Source of the DNA: an uncultured Treponema sp.
GTDB lineage: Bacteria; Spirochaetota; Spirochaetia; Treponematales; Treponemataceae
Length of the DNA: 10,944 bases
Direction: 5' to 3'
Assembly (NCBI GenBank): GCA_945833725.1
Contig: CAMAFU010000038.1
Coordinates: forward strand, 1 to 10,944
Below are positions 6,302-10,944 of this stretch, piece by piece; position 1 is the stretch's first letter, and every line of letters starts with the position of its first letter. Both the position numbers and the translations under genes were made by a program. The notes beneath the pieces are model-generated. The model worked only from the letters and a program-made list of their open reading frames with translations, had not been told where the DNA came from and made no database searches.

Positions 6302-7060
6302 ATGAAGCGTTCCTTAATTGTTTTTTTTCTCTTTTTAGCTGCCTTTTTTATTTTTGGAGAAACAATAAAATTTTCTGCCGATTCAATGACAGGTACGGCA
6401 GGAAGCAAAAGCGACACAACTGTGCTTACAGGAAATGCCTTTGTTCAAACTTCAACAATGGAAATCCGTTCAGATAAAATAGAACTTTCCGGCAAAGATT
6501 ACCGCTATATTATTGCTGAGGGGACTGTCTCTGGAAAAAATACGGAAAGCCAGCTTGATTTTACATGCGGAAAAATGAAGTACGACAGAACAACAAAAAT
6601 TGCCGTTCTTGAAGATTCTGTTCATCTTATAGACCTGGCAAACGATGTTACGGCCGATGCTCAAATAATAGAATACAATCAGGAATCTGAAACTGCCGTT
6701 ATGCAGATAAATATTACCCTTAAACAGAAAAATAACACCTGTACATCGGCTTTTGCAGTTTACAGAAAAAAAGCGCAGGTTCTTGAAATGTCGGGAAATC
6801 CAAAAATAGTTCAGGGTGAAGATGCGTTTAGGGCACAGGAAATTACATTAAATCTTGATACACAGGAAATAATTCTTGACGGAAGAGTAAGCGGCACTGT
6901 AACGGATACAAAAAAAGAAGAAAATCCTTCAGATAAAAATGAAACTGTGCCAGACAGTATGGCAGAAAATCCTCCTTTTGCAGGGGATGAAAAAGAAAAT
7001 AGTCCTGCAAAAAAAGAGCTGCCGGCAGAAGAAAACAAAAACTCTGGAGAAAAGCAATGA
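6302..7060 (+). CDS. lptA: LptA/OstA-family periplasmic bridge protein
   Basis: A 252-residue protein with a signal peptide (about 1-19, FFIFG then ETIKF). Its OstA-like domain (about 20-200) carries repeated strand-turn segments such as TVLTGNAFVQ (40-49), IRSDKIELSG (55-64), EMSGNPKIVQ (162-171) and ILDGRVSGTV (191-200). LptA monomers stack to carry the hydrophobic part of LPS-like molecules across the periplasm. From about residue 203 the chain is a low-complexity tail rich in Lys, Glu, Asn and Pro, making this longer than E. coli LptA (185 residues). The start is supported by GGAGG (6289-6293) in the end of lptC. Its TGA overlaps the lptB ATG by four bases (ATGA), so the two are translationally coupled. 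Confidence 0.88.
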   Translation: MKRSLIVFFLFLAAFFIFGETIKFSADSMTGTAGSKSDTTVLTGNAFVQTSTMEIRSDKIELSGKDYRYIIAEGTVSGKNTESQLDFTCGKMKYDRTTKIAVLEDSVHLIDLANDVTADAQIIEYNQESETAVMQINITLKQKNNTCTSAFAVYRKKAQVLEMSGNPKIVQGEDAFRAQEITLNLDTQEIILDGRVSGTVTDTKKEENPSDKNETVPDSMAENPPFAGDEKENSPAKKELPAEENKNSGEKQ

Positions 7061-7863
7061 GCGATTTATTAGAAGAACAAATAGAAAACGAAGAAAGAAC
7101 AGTTGAAGAAGAAAACGCTGTAGAAAGCGAAAAACCTCTGCATACACTAAAAGTCAATTCCCTTTACAAAATGTTCGGCAAAAAGAAAGTAGTGCAGGGT
7201 GTAGATTTTAAAATGAATACTGGAGAAGTTTTAGGTCTTTTAGGGCCGAACGGTGCCGGAAAAACTACTACATTTTATATGATTGTAGGTTTTTACAAGC
7301 CCACTAACGGCGAAATTTTTCTTGATGATCAGAGAATTACGCCTCTTCCCATGTATAAAAGGGCGCGGCTTGGAATTTCCTACTTGCCCCAGGAGCCTTC
7401 CGTATTCAGAAAACTTACTGTAGAAGAAAATATCTGGTCTATTCTTGAAACAAGAGTTGATTTAACCAGGGAAGAAAAAAAACAGCGTCTGGAAGAATTA
7501 ATCGAAGAATTTTCCATAGGAAGAATAAGGAAACAGCCAGCTTTTACACTTTCTGGAGGAGAGCGGCGAAGAACAGAAATTGCCCGTTCCCTTGCCATAG
7601 AGCCAAAATTTCTGCTTTTGGATGAACCTTTTGCCGGTATCGATCCTATAGCAGTTGCCGATATAAAATCCATGATAAAACTTCTGGCAAAACGGGGAAT
7701 TGGTGTTCTTATTACGGATCATAATGTCCGCGATACTTTGGAAATTACAGACAGGGCAATAATTATATCTACCGGACAGATTTTAATTCAAGGAAGCCAG
7801 CAAGATATAATCGACAGTCCCGTTGCAAGAGAAATATATTTAGGCGAAAATTTTCATATGTAA
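7057..7863 (+). CDS. lptB: LptB, ATPase of the LPS-export ABC transporter
   Basis: A 268-residue cytoplasmic ABC ATPase that would power extraction of substrate by LptF/LptG (not in this window). Walker A is GPNGAGKTT (63-71), the Q-loop is at Q112 in LPQEPSVF, the signature is LSGGE (165-169), Walker B is FLLLDEP with E190 (185-191), and the H-loop is H222 in ITDHNVRD. The ending YLGENFHM resembles the LptB C-terminus. An acidic extension of about 27 residues precedes the usual domain start, making it longer than E. coli LptB (241 residues). The ATG at 7057 is backed by GGAGA (7046-7050) six bases upstream and by the ATGA overlap with lptA. The assignment from motifs plus neighbours is firm. 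Confidence 0.95.
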   Translation: MSDLLEEQIENEERTVEEENAVESEKPLHTLKVNSLYKMFGKKKVVQGVDFKMNTGEVLGLLGPNGAGKTTTFYMIVGFYKPTNGEIFLDDQRITPLPMYKRARLGISYLPQEPSVFRKLTVEENIWSILETRVDLTREEKKQRLEELIEEFSIGRIRKQPAFTLSGGERRRTEIARSLAIEPKFLLLDEPFAGIDPIAVADIKSMIKLLAKRGIGVLITDHNVRDTLEITDRAIIISTGQILIQGSQQDIIDSPVAREIYLGENFHM

Positions 7864-7903
7864 GGTGAATTTATTGTTTGTGGGTGGGATGGATAAAAAT
7901 TAA

Positions 7904-7976
7904 GCTGCCTCGAAAATTCAGTCACTTGGAAAAGGTATGGTAACCAGATTCAAAATGACAGAAATTTTCGGACAGC
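7904..7976. repeat. Imperfect 21-nt inverted repeat between convergent lptB and rny
   Basis: The left arm at 7904-7924 (starting GCTGCCTCGAAAATT) and the right arm at 7956-7976 (ending AAATTTTCGGACAGC) are near-complementary with a few mismatches and one-base shifts. The 31-base loop contains GGTATGGTAACC and a further weak TTGG/CCAG pairing. No T-tract follows on either side, so it is not a textbook intrinsic terminator. It may act as a bidirectional transcription end or mRNA 3' stabiliser, or be a decayed dispersed palindromic repeat. Confidence 0.55.
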
Positions 7977-7985
7977 CGGATAAAA

Positions 7986-9515
7986 TTATCTTGCGTATTC
8001 GACAATACGGGTTTCGCGAATCATGGTGAGTTTTATTCTTCCAGGATAACGCAAATCTGTTTCAATTTGTTTTGCAATTTTCTGAGCCAGTTCTTTAACT
8101 TCGCTGTCGGCAATTTTTTCGTTGTTTACCAGAATACGAAGTTCTCTACCAGCCTGAATTGCGTAGGCTTTTTCGACACCGTTAAACTGTTCGGCAATTT
8201 CTTCAAGATTTTCCAAACGCTTTACATAGTTGTCGGCAGTTTCTTTTCTTGCACCAGGACGGGCAGCACTTATAGCATCGGCAATCTGAACAATAACAGC
8301 TTCCAGAGTGGCCGGTTCGCAGTCTGCATGGTGAGCGGCAATGGCATTAATAACCTTTGCGTCTTCGCCCATTTTGCGGGCCATTTCTGCACCGACTTCT
8401 GCATGGTTTTTGTCGCTGTCGTTTTCGGCACCCTTACCAATATCGTGAAGAAGGGCAGCCCGTTTTGCAAGATCTTTATTTGCGCCGATTTCGCAGGCAA
8501 GAAGACTGGCAATTTCTGCAACTTCCCTTGAGTGGGTAAGGACATTTTGACCGTAACTTGTACGGAAATACAAGCGACCGAGAGCCTTTACGCCATCCTG
8601 ACTCATGTTGTGTATGCCTAAATCGAAAAGAACCTTTTCGCCTTCTTCGAGAATTTTCTGTTGGATTTCCCGTGTAACTTTCTGAACGATTTCTTCGATT
8701 CTGGCAGGATGAATTCTACCATCAGTAACAAGACGCTCCAAAGACTGCTTTGCAATTTCTTTCCGAACAGGATCAAAACAGCTTATAACTACAGCTTCCG
8801 GCGTATCGTCGATAATAATGTCTACACCAGTTAATGTTTCCAGTGCACGGATATTGCGGCCTTCGCGACCAATAATTCTGCCTTTCATTTCGTCGCTTGG
8901 AAGGGAAACCGTGGCAACAGTAATGTCGCTTGTTGTTTCTGTAGCAAGACGCTGAATGGCCGTAACAAGAATTTCCTGAGCTTTTTTTTCGGAAGAAAGC
9001 TGAGCTTCCTGTTCAATTTTGTTTAAAAGTGCCTGAGCATCGTGCCTTGCATCGTTTTCAAGGTTTTTGATGATAAGGTCTTTTGCTTCCTGGGCTGTTA
9101 AACCGGAAATTCTTTCTAGTTCGCGGCGGTAAGTTTCTTCCTGAACTTGAAGCAACTGCTCTCGTTTTTCCATGGCAGTGTTTCGTTCCTGAAACTCCCG
9201 TTCCTTTTTTTCCATTTCGGAACTGCGTTTGTCTATAAGTTCCTCTTTTTTTGCAACACGAGATTCGTAAACCTGAATTTCTTTACGACGCTCCCTGTTT
9301 TCTCTTTCCTGTTGCTGTCGCTCCCTTAGGAGTTGATCTCTTGTTTCTAGCAAATATTCTTTTTTCTGGGCTTCTGCTTCTTTTAATGCATCCTGTTTAA
9401 CACGTTCAGCTTTTTGTTCTGCCGAAGACAGCTGAAATTTGGCATATAACCAACGAATAAACCATCCAAGAACTATACCAGCAACGGGAAGTATTGTGAA
9501 TAAAACAATATTCAT
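7986..9515 (-). CDS. rny: Ribonuclease Y
   Basis: A 509-residue membrane-anchored endoribonuclease that starts decay and processing of many mRNAs. The order is: N-terminal transmembrane helix (about 3-24), long charged coiled coil (about 30-190), KH RNA-binding domain with GRIIGREGRN (212-221), and an HD domain with H328, LLHDIGK (H357, D358), H371 and H395-H396. Length and layout match RNase Y of Bacillus and other bacteria (about 520 residues). The ATG is supported by AAAGGAGA just upstream. It has its own near-consensus promoter and a leader of about 84 nt, and is convergent with lptB. Nothing is missing; the assignment is secure. Confidence 0.97.
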   Translation of the reverse strand: MNIVLFTILPVAGIVLGWFIRWLYAKFQLSSAEQKAERVKQDALKEAEAQKKEYLLETRDQLLRERQQQERENRERRKEIQVYESRVAKKEELIDKRSSEMEKKEREFQERNTAMEKREQLLQVQEETYRRELERISGLTAQEAKDLIIKNLENDARHDAQALLNKIEQEAQLSSEKKAQEILVTAIQRLATETTSDITVATVSLPSDEMKGRIIGREGRNIRALETLTGVDIIIDDTPEAVVISCFDPVRKEIAKQSLERLVTDGRIHPARIEEIVQKVTREIQQKILEEGEKVLFDLGIHNMSQDGVKALGRLYFRTSYGQNVLTHSREVAEIASLLACEIGANKDLAKRAALLHDIGKGAENDSDKNHAEVGAEMARKMGEDAKVINAIAAHHADCEPATLEAVIVQIADAISAARPGARKETADNYVKRLENLEEIAEQFNGVEKAYAIQAGRELRILVNNEKIADSEVKELAQKIAKQIETDLRYPGRIKLTMIRETRIVEYAR

Positions 9516-9605
9516 AACATTCTCCTTTGCATCTATTATGGAGTTGGATTTTCTTACAGCAGAAAAAATGTGCCGCTAAAAAACCGCCCCCAAAATATCA
9601 TTTTT

Positions 9606-9634
9606 ATTCTATAGTAAGAATTATCAGTTGTCAA
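9606..9634 (-). promoter_or_regulatory. Near-consensus promoter of rny
   Basis: On the minus strand TTGACA (9634-9629) and TAGAAT (9611-9606) are exactly 17 bases apart, eleven of twelve consensus bases. Transcription should start near 9599. The leader of about 84 nt begins with a G-rich stretch (TTTTGGGGGCGG) and ends in a strong AAAGGAGA site. Confidence 0.7.
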
Positions 9635-9719
9635 ACGGAATAGTGCAAAGAAGGTACAAAGAGATTGCTGTATTGTAAGAAAAAAAATTCACCTAACACT
9701 ACTTAGCCTTCAAAAACCC

Positions 9720-10029
9720 TCAGCCATTCACCAGAGTATCAAAGTTGATGCACAAAATTCCCATGTTTTTCATGTCGAAAATGTTGGCGTTGGCGATTTC
9801 CGGTGTTTTTGCACTGCAGCAGTCGGTAACTACAGTTACATCATAATCATAACTCATGGCGTCTGCAGCAGTTCCACGGATGCAGTTTGGATATTGGGTT
9901 CCGCTTATAACCACATTTTTGATTTCAAGACTTCTCAAAATTGAATCAAGATTTGTTCCAAAAAATGCAGAATTCCGGGTTTTCTTTAAAATAATTTCAT
10001 TTTTCTTTTACAGGCAGATTTGTTCGCAT
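9720..10029 (-). pseudogene. Truncated, frameshifted isochorismatase-family hydrolase remnant
   Basis: The frame open from about 10007 to 9720 reads as the C-terminal half of a cysteine hydrolase of the isochorismatase/nicotinamidase superfamily: KKTRNSAFFGTNLD with the probable catalytic Lys, then SGTQYPNCIRGTAADAM with the catalytic Cys, then NIFDMKNMGI. A stop at 10008-10010 closes the frame upstream, but a neighbouring frame starting at 10029 reads MRTNLPVKE. Removing one A from the five-A run (plus-strand T run, 10000-10004) joins them as LPVKENEIILKKTR, a natural family sequence. So there is a one-base frameshift. Before that, only about 43 bases separate it from the Fic stop, so the N-terminal half with the catalytic Asp is missing. 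A TTG-initiated 72-residue product (9938-9720) is possible but would be non-functional. Confidence 0.75.
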
Positions 10030-10072
10030 CTAACGGCACTCCCGCACCTTGTGCATTCCGTTTGTTAAATAT

Positions 10073-10944
10073 TTACTTCTGTATCCAGACATAAGCTGTT
10101 GCGGAACTTGCACCTACCTTTTCAATAAGACCTTCTTTAACTAAATCGACTAAAGCTCTTTCTACTGTTTTTGTACTGATATCAGGACACTTTTCAAGGA
10201 TTTGTTTTTTGCTTATTTTGCCAACAGTATTTTGAATCAGGCGTTTTACTCTTTCTGGTTTTGAAATCTTGCTGTTAGATAAATACTCAACCCGACTCTC
10301 AAATTCATTTGAGGCTTTTATCAAAATACCAAGGTAATATTTCACAAATGGTTCGTAAAGATTAGTACTTTCATGCCAGCCTGCAGAACAGTCCTGTAAC
10401 GCTTCATAATATGTTTCTTTTGATTGTTCAATCAGCATTTCTATACTGATATATTTTCCAACAATTAATCCGGCTTTATACAACAAAAGCAGGGTAAGCA
10501 ATCTGCTCATACGACCATTGCCATCTTCAAACGGATGAATACATAAAAAGTCTAAAATGAACATTGGAATAAGAAGCAATTTATCTGTTTTATTGCCATT
10601 CCATTCTTCCAGAAAATGTTCTGTCATAATTTTCATCGCTTCATCTGTCTCAAATGCAGACACTGGCGCAAACCGTACTTTCTGAATGCCTTTTCCATCT
10701 GTTTCGGCAATAATATTATCGCTGGATTTATATTTTCCCCCAAAACCATTCTGGTTGTAAGAGTATAAATCTCTGTGAAGCTGCTGAATTATATTTGATG
10801 CTGGTGAAATATAATCATAACTTTCGTGAATTGTTGAAAGAACATCTCTGTAGCCGGATATTTCCTGTTCATTTCTATTGTGTGGTTCGGATTTTTTCTG
10901 CATCAATTCTTCCAAGCGTTTATCTGTTGTAAAAATACCTTCAA
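10073..10944 (-). CDS. Fic-domain protein with C-terminal winged helix, 5' end outside window
   Basis: The reading frame stays open to the right edge, so the gene starts beyond the window; 290 codons are visible. The Fic core motif HPFEDGNGR lies at about 10511-10537, with a hydrophobic helix on either side. Fic enzymes usually transfer AMP from ATP to a Ser/Thr/Tyr hydroxyl of a target protein. At the edge the frame reads EGIFTTDKRLEEL, which fits the N-terminal inhibitory helix motif (S/T-xxx-E-G/N) of autoinhibited Fic proteins; the Ser/Thr itself is off the window. The last 65 or so residues form a likely winged helix (KKQILEKCPDISTKTVERAL, then LVKEGLIEKVG), suggesting DNA binding and perhaps self-regulation. 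No separate antitoxin is visible downstream; the next sequence is a decayed hydrolase. The target is unknown. Confidence 0.9.
   Translation of the reverse strand, partial: EGIFTTDKRLEELMQKKSEPHNRNEQEISGYRDVLSTIHESYDYISPASNIIQQLHRDLYSYNQNGFGGKYKSSDNIIAETDGKGIQKVRFAPVSAFETDEAMKIMTEHFLEEWNGNKTDKLLLIPMFILDFLCIHPFEDGNGRMSRLLTLLLLYKAGLIVGKYISIEMLIEQSKETYYEALQDCSAGWHESTNLYEPFVKYYLGILIKASNEFESRVEYLSNSKISKPERVKRLIQNTVGKISKKQILEKCPDISTKTVERALVDLVKEGLIEKVGASSATAYVWIQK

Noticed and set aside
6811..7157. Long antisense reading frames opposite lptA and lptB
   Set aside because: They are Phe/Ser-rich shadows of the Glu/Lys-rich lptA tail and lptB start, with no ribosome sites or family features.
9512..9532. 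Six-codon upstream reading frame ending in the rny start codon
   Set aside because: It consists largely of the rny Shine-Dalgarno itself and has no ribosome site of its own, so it is probably coincidental.

Overview
The window looks like AT-rich chromosomal DNA of a host- or plant-associated spirochaete, most likely a Treponema. This is inferred, without a database search. The basis is a diderm envelope export set (lptC-lptA-lptB) with acidic, Glu/Asn-rich tails, an RNase Y of the usual spirochaete/Firmicutes layout, a Treponema-like M23 envelope peptidase and a secreted family PL1 pectate lyase. The lyase suggests a rumen, gut or oral species living on pectin-rich material. I found no rRNA, tRNA, CRISPR array or intact insertion sequence.

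Layout, left to right. Minus strand: a membrane-anchored LytM/M23 peptidase (8-1030, TTG start), with an ATG one base after its stop that probably opens a further gene off the left edge. Upstream of it, also on the minus strand, is a beta-CASP metallo-beta-lactamase RNA nuclease (1262-2737). A 364-base divergent gap (2738-3101) holds the nuclease promoter, a perfect 9-bp inverted repeat at its predicted transcription start, a second imperfect inverted repeat, and a compact GC-rich element (2888-3003) that folds on itself. Plus strand: the pectate lyase (true start about 3102), convergent with a small exported, probably outer-membrane, protein (4405-5028). Then come, on the plus strand, a guanine/nucleoside deaminase (5156-5608) and the tight lptC-lptA-lptB operon (5696-7863). 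An imperfect 21-nt inverted repeat separates lptB from convergent RNase Y (7986-9515). The right end carries a decayed isochorismatase-family remnant (9720-about 10029) and a Fic-domain protein with a C-terminal winged helix (10073 to beyond the window).

How the genes work together: the Lpt genes form one functional unit, with an ATPase (LptB), a periplasmic anchor (LptC, here a lipoprotein) and a periplasmic bridge (LptA), predicted to move a lipidic glycoconjugate to the outer membrane. The M23 peptidase, the barrel-like protein and the pectate lyase also act in or beyond the periplasm. The beta-CASP nuclease and RNase Y are two RNA-decay enzymes with independent promoters and appreciable leaders. 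Several promoters are close to the sigma-70 consensus. Those of the deaminase and lptC sit so close to the start codon that the transcripts may be leaderless.

Most of the window is ordinary housekeeping. The parts most worth a second look are the folded GC-rich element, the hairpin at the 5' end of the nuclease transcript, the leaderless gene pair, the hairpin between Shine-Dalgarno and start codon of the pectate lyase, and the frameshifted gene next to Fic. I do not see a clearly new multi-gene system.
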